A stretch of 64,000 bases of DNA from Paraburkholderia podalyriae (GTDB taxonomy: Bacteria > Pseudomonadota > Gammaproteobacteria > Burkholderiales > Burkholderiaceae). Location: positions 124,001-188,000 of the forward strand of contig NZ_VZQQ01000003.1 of assembly GCF_014397785.1 (NCBI RefSeq). Direction: 5' to 3'. Below the pieces are notes generated by a model. The model saw only the letters and a program-made list of their open reading frames with translations. It did no database searches and was not told the origin of the DNA. Every line of letters begins with the position of its first letter. Within the stretch, counting starts at the first letter, position 1. The position numbers and the translations under genes are program-made. Shown one piece after another: positions 34,729 to 44,709 of the stretch.

Positions 34729-35895
34729 TCAGTAGGACTTGGGCAAACCCAGCACTTTTTCGGCGATAAAGCACATAATCATCTGAGGGCTCACGGGCGC
34801 CAACCGAGGGATCATGCATTCCCGAAGGTATCGTTCGACATGGTATTCCTTCGCATAACCCATTCCGCCCAACGTAGCGATCGCTGTCTGGCAGGACTGG
34901 AAAGCCGCCTCGGCAGCGAGGTACTTAGCGCTATTTGCCTCGGCACCGCAGGCCTTGCCTGCGTCGTAAAGAGTCGCCGCTTTCAACACCATCAGGTTGG
35001 CCGCCTCCAGTTGCATCCACGCTTGTGCCAGAGGATGCTGAATTGCCTGGTTTTGCCCGATTGGACGGCCGAATACGATCCGCTCCTTTGCGTACTGAGT
35101 AGCGCGACGCAATGCCGCTTGCCCGAGACCAATGGCCTCGGCTGCAATCAATATGCGTTCGGGGTTCAGCCCGTGCAGCAAGTACTGGAAACCTCGTCCC
35201 TCGACACCGATCAAGTCGGCCTTCGGAACCCGCAATCCGTCGATAAACAACATATTGGAATCGACGGCCTTGCGGCCCATCTTTTCGATTTCGCGCACCT
35301 CCACGCGACTGCGGTCGAGGTCGGTGTAGAAGAGACTCAACCCGTCCGTCGGTTTCGCTAGCTGGTCGAGCGGGGTCGTACGCGCGATGATCAGCATTTT
35401 GTTGGCCACTTGGGCGGTGGAAATCCAGATTTTTCTTCCCGTGATGACGTAGTGATCGCCGTCTCGCACCGCCTGGGTCTTCAGGTGTGTTGTATCAAGT
35501 CCAGCGTCCGGCTCGGTCACTGCAAAACAGGCTTTGTCCTCTCCTTTGATGAGCGGCGACAAGAACCTTTGCTTCTGCTCGTCGGTTCCGAACACCTGTA
35601 CTGGGTTAAGACCAAAGATGTTGATGTGTACGGCCGAAGCTCCCGATAGGCCGGCCCCTGACGCGCTAATGGTTCGCATCATTAAGGCCGCTTCCGTCAT
35701 CCCCAATCCCGCACCGCCATAGTCAGGGGACATCGCAATGCCGAGCCAACCATTTTCCGCGAGCGTTCGATAAAAGTCATGAGGGAAGCCGCCATTGCGG
35801 TCGCGCTCCAACCAGTAATCGTCGTCGAATTTCTCACAGATCTTTTCGATTGACGACTGAATCGACAACTGATCTTCATTGAGATCGAAGTTCAT
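34729..35895 (-). CDS. Acyl-CoA dehydrogenase
   Basis: The 388-residue FAD-dependent acyl-CoA dehydrogenase starts MNFDLNEDQLSIQSSIEKIC, the usual N-terminal helix. CFAVTEPDAGLDTTHLKT is the FAD/substrate-binding signature, and KIWISTAQVANKML follows. The C-terminal domain ends with IATLGGMGYAKEYHVERYLRE, the second family signature. The position of the catalytic base cannot be fixed without alignment. It would introduce an alpha,beta double bond into an acyl-CoA of the local pathway. It stands alone on the minus strand. Confidence 0.93.
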   Translation of the reverse strand: MNFDLNEDQLSIQSSIEKICEKFDDDYWLERDRNGGFPHDFYRTLAENGWLGIAMSPDYGGAGLGMTEAALMMRTISASGAGLSGASAVHINIFGLNPVQVFGTDEQKQRFLSPLIKGEDKACFAVTEPDAGLDTTHLKTQAVRDGDHYVITGRKIWISTAQVANKMLIIARTTPLDQLAKPTDGLSLFYTDLDRSRVEVREIEKMGRKAVDSNMLFIDGLRVPKADLIGVEGRGFQYLLHGLNPERILIAAEAIGLGQAALRRATQYAKERIVFGRPIGQNQAIQHPLAQAWMQLEAANLMVLKAATLYDAGKACGAEANSAKYLAAEAAFQSCQTAIATLGGMGYAKEYHVERYLRECMIPRLAPVSPQMIMCFIAEKVLGLPKSY

Positions 35896-36733
35896 AAACT
35901 AAAAGTCCCTAGATAGTGTCGGGGCCGTTTGTGTATGGCCCGCTTGAAAGGTCATTCCCAATAAAAGCTTCGAGGCCGAAAAATCAGCGCGTCGGATGCG
36001 CTTGCGAGAGACCTTTCCAGTTTTCGTACACTGTCGGCTGGCACAACATGAGTGCGCGAATCATTTCGCTTTCCTTCTCATCATCGCAGCACGAATGCAT
36101 CGACATACTGCGTCCCTTGTTGAGAACGTGTGCGCGAAGCATTCCTGCCGATTTGCCATCTCGCACCTTGATGAGCGGTTCAGTTTCTTGCAAAAGATGA
36201 TGTCTTTCTTTTGAGGAAGCGTACCAACGCGCTGCGACTGAGTCCAGACTGCGCACGCCCATTTTCAGGCCAAGGTGCTTGTCGTCTTTCGCAAAAATGC
36301 GACGCAGTTATTGCGACGCAGCAATCCACAGCCGCGGGAGGTTCCGCGTACGTTTCCCAACATCGCGTCGCGCGCAGCGTATCGGCGAACTCCCGCCGTT
36401 GATGCCCCGCCCGCGATCGTGGTAGCGAAGGCGTCTTGCCGGCGTGGCACGAATACAGCGAGGATTGTCTCAGCAAGCGTTCCGATCAGGACGCATCCAA
36501 ACCAAATGACGCACTCGAACCTTTCGTCATACCTGAGGTGATATGTATGCCAAAGGCGTCGCGGGTGCAGATCACCGACGCTCCCCGGGACGGCTCCGCG
36601 TATAGGGAGAGTCCTCGTTGACAACGCGCGACGATCAATGTCTGCTGTGGAATTGCAGGTAAATCGGGAACGCTTTCGCTCGCGAGTACGCTTCGCTGGC
36701 AAGAAATCTCTTCAAAATAGGCATCCGGGTTGG
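35896..36733. other. Stretch of 838 bases without a supported gene
   Basis: Frames on both strands are short and Arg/Ser-rich with no domain I recognise. It probably contains promoters for the divergent acyl-CoA dehydrogenase and LysR genes. Confidence 0.4.
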
Positions 36734-37684
36734 ATGATGGACGACTTCACGCGCATTCAAACGTTTATTAAGGTGGTCGAAGCCGGCAGTTTTTCGGCTG
36801 CAGCCCGTTGCACCGACTCCTCCATTAGTGCGGTAGCAAGACAAATTCAGTCGCTCGAAGAAGAGCTTGGCATACGGCTCCTTAACCGCAGCACACGTAG
36901 CTTGTCGCTGACTGAGCCTGGCAGACTATTTTTTGAGCGGGTTCGCACCATCTCAAAAGAGCTAAGAAACGCGAAATCAGAAGCCACGTCCTTCCAGGAT
37001 AGCGTCAAGGGAGTCCTGAGGGTGTCGCTGCGAGTCTCAACAGGCACAACGATTATCGTTCCGGCGCTCCCCCGTCTTGTCAATCAGTACCCAGAGTTGG
37101 GTTTCGATATCTCGCTGACGGATGAGCGCCCCGACCTTATAGCAAATAATATAGACGTCGCTGTCTGGATGGGCCATATACCCGACACGGAGATTGTCGC
37201 AAGGCGCCTGACTCGCAGTGAACGGATCGTCTGTGCCTCGCCCGGCTATTTTGAGGGCCACGGCGTCCCCGTGACCCCACAAGACCTACGCCACCATAAC
37301 TGCTTGCTCTACGCAGCGCGTTCTTACGGCAACATCTGGGAGTTTACAAAGAACGGCACGCGGGAGGATATCGAGGTCAACGGTAACCTCCGCTCGGACA
37401 ATGGCTTAGTTCTGATTTCCGCGGCAATGGCGGGCATCGGTATCCTCGTAGCCCAAGAATGGACGGTCCGGCTTCCAGTCTCTCGAAATGAACTTGCCAG
37501 AACAATGAGCGAGTATACCGTGCGACCGAGAGCAGAAGATTCCGAATTGTATGTGGTGTATCCCAGCAGCCGCGGTCTTTCACGCAAAGTTCGAATTTTT
37601 GTCGACTTCCTTGTGAATTTGTTTCATGGCGAAGAGGCTTCAACCGACGCCCCCTGCTTATTGGCCGACGTGCCGCCAAACTAG
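36734..37684 (+). CDS. LysR-family transcriptional regulator
   Basis: The 316-residue regulator has an N-terminal winged helix (FTRIQTFIKVVEAGSFSAAA and SISAVARQIQSLEEELGIRL) and a periplasmic-binding-like effector domain (LRVSLRVSTGTTIIVPALPR to the C-terminus). Two consecutive ATGs at 36734 and 36737 precede DDFTRIQTF; either could start it. A close paralogue at 39546-40490 has lost its frame. It lies upstream of the thiolase gene (38165), which it may activate. Confidence 0.9.
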   Translation: MMDDFTRIQTFIKVVEAGSFSAAARCTDSSISAVARQIQSLEEELGIRLLNRSTRSLSLTEPGRLFFERVRTISKELRNAKSEATSFQDSVKGVLRVSLRVSTGTTIIVPALPRLVNQYPELGFDISLTDERPDLIANNIDVAVWMGHIPDTEIVARRLTRSERIVCASPGYFEGHGVPVTPQDLRHHNCLLYAARSYGNIWEFTKNGTREDIEVNGNLRSDNGLVLISAAMAGIGILVAQEWTVRLPVSRNELARTMSEYTVRPRAEDSELYVVYPSSRGLSRKVRIFVDFLVNLFHGEEASTDAPCLLADVPPN

Positions 37685-38164
37685 CGCAACGCGCGTTGCG
37701 GATTCACTCCTCATCGGCAAATGTACGGATCTGCAGAATCAATTCCACAACGTATGAAAATGCGAGCCCATCGCTCACGCGAATGTTCGCAGGAGTGGCT
37801 TGCCGTTGAACAACACGGCACGCGGCCAAAAATAATTGCGCAAGACCAACCATCGATCGGCTACTACGGTTGCCAGTACTCGAAGTTTTGACAACGAAGA
37901 GACCATATTCGCAAGGAAAGTAAAGCGATCCGCGCGCATGGGCGACTGGGTCGATTAGTCGCTTCCGTCCAATCGGCGGCTTTTGCATTGGGGACAAAGA
38001 ACCTTGCCGCCTTAACGACAGCCCACGCGGACTGGACACGCCTAGAATCGAAGCATGTTTGTTGTCTTAAGTCGCGAAGCGCAGCGGACCCTTAACAAAT
38101 TACTTTGCTCCCGAAATACTCAGAGAAATCGTCTTCCGGGAGCATACGAAAGGATGGAATACCA
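37685..38164. other. Gene-free stretch between LysR and thiolase genes
   Basis: A minus frame (37704-38039) reads plausibly in parts (VVQRQATPANIRVSDGLAFS) but has no recognisable domain or ribosome binding site. The thiolase promoter is expected here. Confidence 0.35.
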
Positions 38165-39421
38165 ATGACTAGTGCATATGTAGTGGGCGTCGGAATGACA
38201 AATCTCGGGAAGTTCGTGGACAAGTCGGTCAAAGATCTGGTTCGCGAAGCAGTCAATTTGGCACTGCGGGACGCCCGGTTGGAACTCAAAGATGTGCAAG
38301 GCGCGTGGTTCACCAACGCACGTCAAGGTCAGATGGAGGGGCAAAATTCCATCCGTGGGCAATGCGCCTTGAAAGCTATTGGAGTTCAAACCATTCCCAT
38401 TATCAATGTGGAGAACGCATGTGCCAGCGGCAGCACGGCTTTCAACCAGGCCATGACGAGCATCTTGGCCGGCCAGCATGACATCGTGCTCGCTGTGGGT
38501 GCGGACAAGCTCTTTTATCCGGAAAAAAAGGAAGCAATGTTCAAGGCATTCAATGGCGGAACGGATGTCCACCTCGTCAACGAGACGTTTGAGCGCCTGG
38601 CGAATCTCGGCAAGTCGGCTGTGCCACCAAGCGTGGAGGACGACATGCGAATCGGCGCACCCGGACGCAGTTTTTTTATGGATATTTACGCCGGCCTGAC
38701 GCGTCAGCACATGGCAAAATTCGGTACTACTGCTGAGCAAATCGCGGCAATCGCTGCCAAGAATCACCGCCATTCCGTTCATAATCCGCACGCGCAGTAT
38801 CGCAAGCCCATGACAACCGAGCAGGTTCTGCACGACGCTCCTGTCGTGTGGCCCCTCACGCGCTCAATGTGCTCACCCATTAGCGACGGCGCCGCCGCCG
38901 CTGTGCTGATGAGCGAAAAGGCGCTGAAGCAACTCGGTTCACGGCGCGCGGTCAAGGTGGCGGCTTCCGTAATCGTAAGCAGTTCAGATCGCGACCCGGA
39001 CGACTACGAACGACATTCGGGACTGATCGCCGCGCGCAAAGCTTATGAGCAAGCCGGGGCAGGTCCGGATGAGATGAGTCTGGCCGAATTACATGATGCA
39101 ACGGCGTTTGCCGAGGTGTTGCAATCCGAAAACCTGGGGTTTTGCGCCCGTGGCGATGGCGGACCAATGGGACTTTCCGGTGAGACCTCACTCGGCGGGC
39201 GAATCCCGATCAACGTATCGGGTGGCCTCATCTCGAAGGGGCATCCGATCGGTGCTACCGGGTTGGTAATGATCCACGACGTAGTGACACAACTTCGGGG
39301 TGAAGCGGGATCCGGACAGGTGGCAGGCGCCCGCTTTGGCATTATCGAAAACGGGGGTGGACTGCTTGGCGTTGAAGATGCCGCCACGGCTGTTCACGTG
39401 CTCGGGCCTCTGATCAACTAG
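38165..39421 (+). CDS. SCP-x type thiolase / lipid-transfer-like acetyl-CoA acetyltransferase
   Basis: The 418-residue thiolase-superfamily protein keeps the catalytic cysteine in NVENACASGSTAF (C86), the HDATAFAEV segment (NEAFA-like) and SKGHPIGATG with the catalytic His. This is the SCP2/SCP-x-like branch common in steroid and branched-chain degradation rather than a biosynthetic thiolase. It should cleave a 3-ketoacyl-CoA. The ATG at 38165 is chosen where similarity begins. It is followed by a convergent LysR relic. It contrasts with the thiolase-like protein at 57835, which lacks these residues. Confidence 0.9.
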   Translation: MTSAYVVGVGMTNLGKFVDKSVKDLVREAVNLALRDARLELKDVQGAWFTNARQGQMEGQNSIRGQCALKAIGVQTIPIINVENACASGSTAFNQAMTSILAGQHDIVLAVGADKLFYPEKKEAMFKAFNGGTDVHLVNETFERLANLGKSAVPPSVEDDMRIGAPGRSFFMDIYAGLTRQHMAKFGTTAEQIAAIAAKNHRHSVHNPHAQYRKPMTTEQVLHDAPVVWPLTRSMCSPISDGAAAAVLMSEKALKQLGSRRAVKVAASVIVSSSDRDPDDYERHSGLIAARKAYEQAGAGPDEMSLAELHDATAFAEVLQSENLGFCARGDGGPMGLSGETSLGGRIPINVSGGLISKGHPIGATGLVMIHDVVTQLRGEAGSGQVAGARFGIIENGGGLLGVEDAATAVHVLGPLIN

Positions 39422-39545
39422 CCAGCTCCGCAACCAGCATCGCTCCAATCAGCGAGCGTCTAAGACCTACTGACCCGTGCCACGAAAGTTGGCACGCTCA
39501 ACCTCATGATGTGCGGGCGTAAGCAAGATTTTGCGGTTGAACTCT

Positions 39546-40490
39546 TCAAGGCTCTCCGTACCTCCCATGCGTGCAGCCCGGCTCCCGGACAGCGGCTGCT
39601 CCGGCAGCCACCTCTTCTGGCTGGAACAATTCGATCAAGAAGTGGATAAAGATCCTCCGTGAAAGACCGCGACCACTTGGATAAACGGCATGCATCTCCG
39701 AGTCTGCAGCGCGTGGGACTGACGACATAGTCATCCAACACCCGCATCAGCTGACCGCCTAGTATTGGCAGCCGGACCATCCACTCATGGACCATGATAA
39801 TGCCGGTGCCTGCCAACGCGGCGGAGAGCAAAACCAGGCCATTATCGGACCGCAGGTTCCCGTGGACGGCAACGTCCTGTCGTGCACCATTCCTCGAGAA
39901 TGCCCACATATTGCCGTACGACCGCGCTGCATAGAGCAGACAGATATGGTCCCGCAGGTCGTCAGGTGTCTTCGGAATGCCTCGCCGCCTGAAGTATTCT
40001 GGCGAGCCGCAAACAATCCGGCGGATTGGACTAATAGGTCTCGCGACCAGTTCCGCATCGGGTATGTCGCCCGCCCAGATGGCCACGTCGATATTGTTCG
40101 AAACGAGGTCTACCCGCTCGTCAGTCAGTGAAATATCAAAGCCCAGGTCCGGGTATCGCTGCAGCAGGTGAGGAAGTGATCTGGTCCCCGAAACGAGGCC
40201 GCCTCCGATTTGGCATTGCTGAGTTCCCTTGCGATCGTACTGACGCGATCATGAAACACTTGTCCCGGCTCAGTCAACGCCAGACTGCGAGTAGTGCGAT
40301 TCAGAAGCCTGATACCCAGTTCAACTTGGAGCGCCTGAATCTGTCTCGCAATCGAACTGACCGAAGAGTTCGTGCAACGTGCAGCCGCCGAAAAACTGCC
40401 GTCCTCGACGACCTTTATAAACGTCTGGATTTGCGCGAACTCGTCCGTTGCGAAACTGTTCCCGGGATTCGCCGATTGGACAGCCGTCAT
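39546..40490 (-). pseudogene. LysR-family regulator relic, paralogue of the gene at 36734
   Basis: The N-terminal frame (FAQIQTFIKVVEDGSFSAAA, RQIQALQVELGIRLLN) is a near copy of the intact LysR. After SEAASFRG near 40190 a deletion of about 60-70 bases removes the segment matching VKGVLRVSLRVSTGTTIIVP and shifts the frame. The protein resumes in another frame at LLQRYPDLGFDISLTDERVD and IWAGDIPDAELVARPI. A second frame break near 39740 shifts VLDDYV into SSVPRAADSEMHAVYPSGRG. It cannot make a working regulator. Confidence 0.88.
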
Positions 40491-40537
40491 GCGCTGCCGC
40501 ACCTGCGGCATACCGTGACGACGGGGGTACGCCCTGG

Positions 40538-41911
40538 CTAGGAGTGCTTCACGGCTGCAGTCGTTGGCTCTTCCTCGCCCCTTGCATGCGACAGGCAGAT
40601 CGAAACCGCGTACACGGCCCCCCCAGCCAATAGCGTCGGCGCGGCAAGCAGGCCAAACACGTCTGCCGCCCGCCAACCTAGCGTGAGCAGTTCACCGCCC
40701 AGGAACGCGCCGGCGACAGCGCCGGTTCGACCGACGCCAAGAACCCATGCAACGCCCGTCGCGCGCGCCTGCGTCGGATAGACCCTGGCCGGATAAGCAG
40801 ATGTAGAAGTCGCCGCGCTGGTGAGGACCATCCCACAAAGGAAAATCAGAACACCAAAGAACACCGGTGCGCTACCGACGCTCCGCCCCACGATGAATAC
40901 CAGCAAGGCCGCCAACACGTATGCGAACGTTATCGTGCGGTTCGCGTCGAAACGATCCATTAACCAGCCGGTAATGACGGTGCCGATCACCCCGCCAAGC
41001 GGGAACAAGGACGTCACCAAGGCACTGCGCGACGCGTCAAAGCCCGCATCATGGAAAAGTGTCGGCATCCAGTTGACGAGCAGGTAATAGACGACCAGCG
41101 TCAAAAAATATGCAGCCCAGAGCAGCAACGTGCGCGGCAAATAGCGCCGGGACAATACTAGCGCAAGCGCCGCGCCGCGCGCGGGCTCGCCGCGCTGGCT
41201 GGCAACGAACCTGCAGTTGTCGAACTGCTGTTGCGGCGCGATCCGCTTAAGGATGCGAGCGATGCGTGCATGCGTGCCTTGGCGCACCGCAAGAAATTGG
41301 GCTGATTCCGGCATTGCGACAGCGACCAGCAACGCGATCAGGCAGGGGCCGACGCCGCCCGCGATTAACACGCTCTTCCAGCCTGCATGCGGTATGAGCC
41401 ACGCCGACGCTGCGCCGCCAATGACCATTCCGCAGGAGAAACCGCAGATCATGCTGTTGACCACGACACCGCGTATGCGCTCCGGAGCGTATTCCGACGT
41501 GAGCGTTATTCCAGTCGGCATCGCGGCACCAAGCCCCAACCCCGTCAGGAAGCGGAACATAAGCAGGACACCAATGGTATGTGCCTGTGCCGCCGCGAGG
41601 CTCCAGACACCAATACAAGCAATGGACAAGACCAGCACCGTCTTGCGGCCAACGCGGTCGGCCAGCGGACCGGCGGCGAGCGCGCCAATCCCGACGCCGA
41701 GCAGCGCCGCGCTCATGACGGAGCCCAAGGCGTCACGTGCCACCCCCCAATCGCGGATCAGCGCCGGCACGATGTAGCCGATTGCCGCGTTGTCAAAACC
41801 GTCGGCGGCGAACGCGAGAAAACATAGCGTCAGTATCAACCACTGGCAGGGTGAAAATCGCTCACCATCGATAAACGACTGAACGTCGAGCGTGCGAGTA
41901 GGCTGATTCAT
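40538..41911 (-). CDS. MFS transporter, aromatic acid:H+ symporter (AAHS) type
   Basis: The 457-residue permease has twelve hydrophobic segments and the AAHS-like start LAFAADGFDNAAIGYIVPAL (DGxD-type motif in helix 1). GPLADRVGRKTVLVLS lies in loop 2-3 and MDRFDANRT between the halves. Relatives such as PcaK and BenK import aromatic acids. The acyl-CoA ligase gene next to it on the same strand would activate the imported acid, so the two probably work together. The start is the ATG at 41911, after GGAGACACGC. Confidence 0.9.
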   Translation of the reverse strand: MNQPTRTLDVQSFIDGERFSPCQWLILTLCFLAFAADGFDNAAIGYIVPALIRDWGVARDALGSVMSAALLGVGIGALAAGPLADRVGRKTVLVLSIACIGVWSLAAAQAHTIGVLLMFRFLTGLGLGAAMPTGITLTSEYAPERIRGVVVNSMICGFSCGMVIGGAASAWLIPHAGWKSVLIAGGVGPCLIALLVAVAMPESAQFLAVRQGTHARIARILKRIAPQQQFDNCRFVASQRGEPARGAALALVLSRRYLPRTLLLWAAYFLTLVVYYLLVNWMPTLFHDAGFDASRSALVTSLFPLGGVIGTVITGWLMDRFDANRTITFAYVLAALLVFIVGRSVGSAPVFFGVLIFLCGMVLTSAATSTSAYPARVYPTQARATGVAWVLGVGRTGAVAGAFLGGELLTLGWRAADVFGLLAAPTLLAGGAVYAVSICLSHARGEEEPTTAAVKHS

Positions 41912-42032
41912 CTAGCGTGTCTCCTGTTTCAGCTTTTCGGTGCCTGGAATCGAGACATTTTCGCCTGAATCCGAGACTAAGCGTGGTATAGGTGCAGTGA
42001 AAAACGGTCAGTGTGATCTGGCATTAAAGGCG

Positions 42033-43541
42033 TCAGGCGTTACCTCCCGATATTGCCATCGCCCGCGCTTCCCGGCGAACGACTTTGCCCACCGCGCTCC
42101 GTGGCAGCGATGTGACGATTCTCATATGCTTCGGCGTTTTGACGGACCCAACGCGCTCCTTGCAGAATGCGATGAGTTCATCCTCGGTGGCGATCTGGCC
42201 CTCACGGAGTTCCAGGGCGGCCTCGACGCGCTCGCCCCAGTGGTCGTCGGGTACCCCGAATACCACTACCTCAGACACCGCCGGGTGCTGGGCGATTACA
42301 GCTTCGACATCCGACGGATAGACGTTGAACCCGCCGCTGATCACCACGTCACGTATCCGGTCCTTGATGTACAGAAATCCGTCTTCATCGACGAGACCCA
42401 CGTCGCCCGTGCGGAGCCAACCGTCACGGATCGCCTTCGCCGATTCTTCCGGCATATCAAGGTATCCGCTCATCAGCAGATCTCCGCGCGCACAAATCTC
42501 TCCCGGTTCATTGGGGCCGAGCCGGTTTCCCTCTTTGTCCTGGATCGTGACATCCACCAGAGGTGCGACTCGACCAACCGACGTGAGCCGCCTTTCGTCC
42601 GCCATGTCGCTCGCGCGTGCGGCGGACAGAATCAGAGGCGCTTCCGTCTGGCCGTAGGCAGTTTCGATCACTGGACCGAACACTTGTAGCGCTTCGCGCA
42701 GGCGGGCGGGTGATGCAGCTGCTCCGCCCCAAATGAGGTGGGCCAGGCGGGACAGCTCGCGCGGCCGCGCCTTCTGCTCGTCAATCAGCTTATAAAGTAG
42801 CGTCGGCGGAATCCAGGTACTCGTTACGCGCTCGCGCTGCATGAGGTCGAGGAGGTGCCCGGGCGCCGCGTTCGATGTCAGCACCACACGTCCACCTTTG
42901 GATAGCGTCGGCAGGATGAACGCCCCCGCCCCATGAGTCATCGGTGCAGCGCAAAGATAGCGATCGTTCGGTGTCAGCTCGAACGTCATCACGACCGCAC
43001 TGACTAGCGCGTTGATGCATCTAAAAGACTGCAACACCCCCTTAGGCACGCCCGATGAGCCGCCTGTAAATTTGATGGCGTTGATGTCTGTAATGCTGGC
43101 ACTCCATTCAGCGCGTTGCCCCCAATGCTTGCGCTCGAGTAGAGTCATGGCCCGCGCGTCGGCCGGGTATGCATCGACGACCGACACGTGGCGATCACCA
43201 GCGGTGAACTTGTCCAGATAGGCTCGATGAACGACGACCACGTCCGGTTTGGCACGGCCGATCTGCGCATCGAGTTCAGGCGGGGCGTTACGCCCATTGA
43301 GCGGCACCAGAATCGCTCCGCAGGCATGGACCGCCATCAACGCTACCAGCATCTCGACACTGTTGGGTCCCAGCAGCGCGACAGTCGGCCGTGTTTTGCC
43401 TGCCAGGTTCTGTAGCCCCGCTGCCAAAGCATCACTTCGATCAATCAATTCCTTATATGTCAGACGACAATCACCATCGACCGCCGCCACGGCATCCGGA
43501 CAGACGAGCGCCGAGTGGCGCAGGAAGTTTATGGGAAACAT
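42033..43541 (-). CDS. AMP-dependent acyl-CoA synthetase/ligase
   Basis: The 502-residue adenylate-forming enzyme has the P-loop-like FTGGSSGVPKGV (about residues 158-169), AYGQTEAP (A5 motif), DGWLRTGDVG (A7), IKDRIRDVVISGGFNVYPSDVE (A8, split hinge) and the C-terminal Lys in PRSAVGKVVRRE. It would activate a carboxylic acid to its CoA thioester through an acyl-AMP. It lies between the AAHS transporter and an amidohydrolase on the same strand. The substrate cannot be assigned, but a cyclic or aromatic acid fits the neighbour. Confidence 0.93.
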   Translation of the reverse strand: MFPINFLRHSALVCPDAVAAVDGDCRLTYKELIDRSDALAAGLQNLAGKTRPTVALLGPNSVEMLVALMAVHACGAILVPLNGRNAPPELDAQIGRAKPDVVVVHRAYLDKFTAGDRHVSVVDAYPADARAMTLLERKHWGQRAEWSASITDINAIKFTGGSSGVPKGVLQSFRCINALVSAVVMTFELTPNDRYLCAAPMTHGAGAFILPTLSKGGRVVLTSNAAPGHLLDLMQRERVTSTWIPPTLLYKLIDEQKARPRELSRLAHLIWGGAAASPARLREALQVFGPVIETAYGQTEAPLILSAARASDMADERRLTSVGRVAPLVDVTIQDKEGNRLGPNEPGEICARGDLLMSGYLDMPEESAKAIRDGWLRTGDVGLVDEDGFLYIKDRIRDVVISGGFNVYPSDVEAVIAQHPAVSEVVVFGVPDDHWGERVEAALELREGQIATEDELIAFCKERVGSVKTPKHMRIVTSLPRSAVGKVVRREARAMAISGGNA

Positions 43542-43553
43542 CAGTTATCCAGA

Positions 43554-44687
43554 TTAAATGTGTTGTGGTCCGACATCACGTGCTTCTCTGCAGTCATCCG
43601 CGCTTGCCAATGCGACGCGCCACGAAGAGGTCATGTCCAATCGGAGACGATAGAACCGCGTCGCGCTTCGCCAAAACAAATCGGCCTTCTCCTCGGCGCT
43701 CGCACTGGAGGCGATCCGCTTGACGCCATTTAGTCCGACGCCGAAGCTATAGCTTCCCTTATCGACAGGGAAATTGCTACCGTACATGCATCGGTCCGCA
43801 CCGAAAGCCTCGATACACGTTTCAAACCAGGGGCGCCACGCATCGGCGAGGTCTGCTGACGACGGGGCCCGGTCCCGATCCTCGAAGCGGAAGCCGGATA
43901 ACCGCATACCGAGACCACTGAGCTTGACCATTACGTTGGGGCATTTGGCAAGGTCATGGAGCGAAGCCTTCCATTCGGCGAGCACCTCCTGCTGCCTACC
44001 TGCGAAACGCTCGATGCCCAGCACTCCCCCGCAATGGTTCAGCACGATGGGCGTCTCTGGAAAGGCGCGCGCCAGCGACGTTAGTCGCGGTATCTGAGGA
44101 AAGAGCAACCAGGCATCGAAACTAAGGCCAAGCTCACCCAGATGCGCAAAACCAGCCCGAAACGGCGCGCTATCCATCATGTCTTCGGTGGTCGAATAAG
44201 CTGCCGCATTGAATAGGGCGGCGTCGCCGTCCCAAGCGAGAGACTGGCGAATGCCGCGGAATCTGCCGCCTTCCGACGCTGGGCCGCCCCCCGCTGTGAT
44301 ATGGCGTTCCAGCACAGGACGGACGTCGTCGCCGAGAAGCAGATCCGCGAAACCCACAATGGCCGCGCACATTCGCACATCACCATAAAGCCCGCTGGCG
44401 CTCATTGCTGCCACTCCGTTGGCAAATTCGGTCTCGCCGACCGGGCTCATCGCCGGGGAAACGTCGGCCCGATACATCGTCCGCGCCTGCACATACACTG
44501 TTCCGCGCACGTCATGACCGCATCGCAGGTCGGCAAGCATGTCATCGAATAGATATTTGAGACCCGGACGTTGATAAAGGTGATGGTGCGAGTCGACGAC
44601 CGGGAGTGCGGGATCGAGTGGCGCTTCGGTTCGCGCGGCGAGCCACTCTGGCCTGATCGGATTGTGCTGAAAGGCACCATGAGTCAT
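43554..44687 (-). CDS. Amidohydrolase family (PF04909-type) TIM-barrel hydrolase
   Basis: The 377-residue protein of the amidohydrolase-2 group has VVDSHHHLYQRP (HxH metal motif, residues 31-42), PIVLNHCGGVLG (later His) and MYGSNFPVDKG (catalytic-Asp-type position SNFPxD). The family includes lactonases and decarboxylases. It sits 12 bases upstream of the CoA-ligase gene and 22 bases after the SDR gene, so the operon SDR - hydrolase - ligase - transporter is likely. It may hydrolyse a lactone produced by the nearby flavin monooxygenases; this is inference. Confidence 0.9.
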   Translation of the reverse strand: MTHGAFQHNPIRPEWLAARTEAPLDPALPVVDSHHHLYQRPGLKYLFDDMLADLRCGHDVRGTVYVQARTMYRADVSPAMSPVGETEFANGVAAMSASGLYGDVRMCAAIVGFADLLLGDDVRPVLERHITAGGGPASEGGRFRGIRQSLAWDGDAALFNAAAYSTTEDMMDSAPFRAGFAHLGELGLSFDAWLLFPQIPRLTSLARAFPETPIVLNHCGGVLGIERFAGRQQEVLAEWKASLHDLAKCPNVMVKLSGLGMRLSGFRFEDRDRAPSSADLADAWRPWFETCIEAFGADRCMYGSNFPVDKGSYSFGVGLNGVKRIASSASAEEKADLFWRSATRFYRLRLDMTSSWRVALASADDCREARDVGPQHI

Positions 44688-44709
44688 CGGGTCCTCCTTG
44701 TCGCCGCGC

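Noticed and set aside
37704-38039. Possible 111-codon minus-strand gene
   Set aside because: Partly protein-like, but no domain, start signal or neighbour support.
41217-41827. Two plus-strand frames of 146-186 codons opposite the AAHS transporter gene
   Set aside because: Antisense shadows of a twelve-helix transporter with family signatures.
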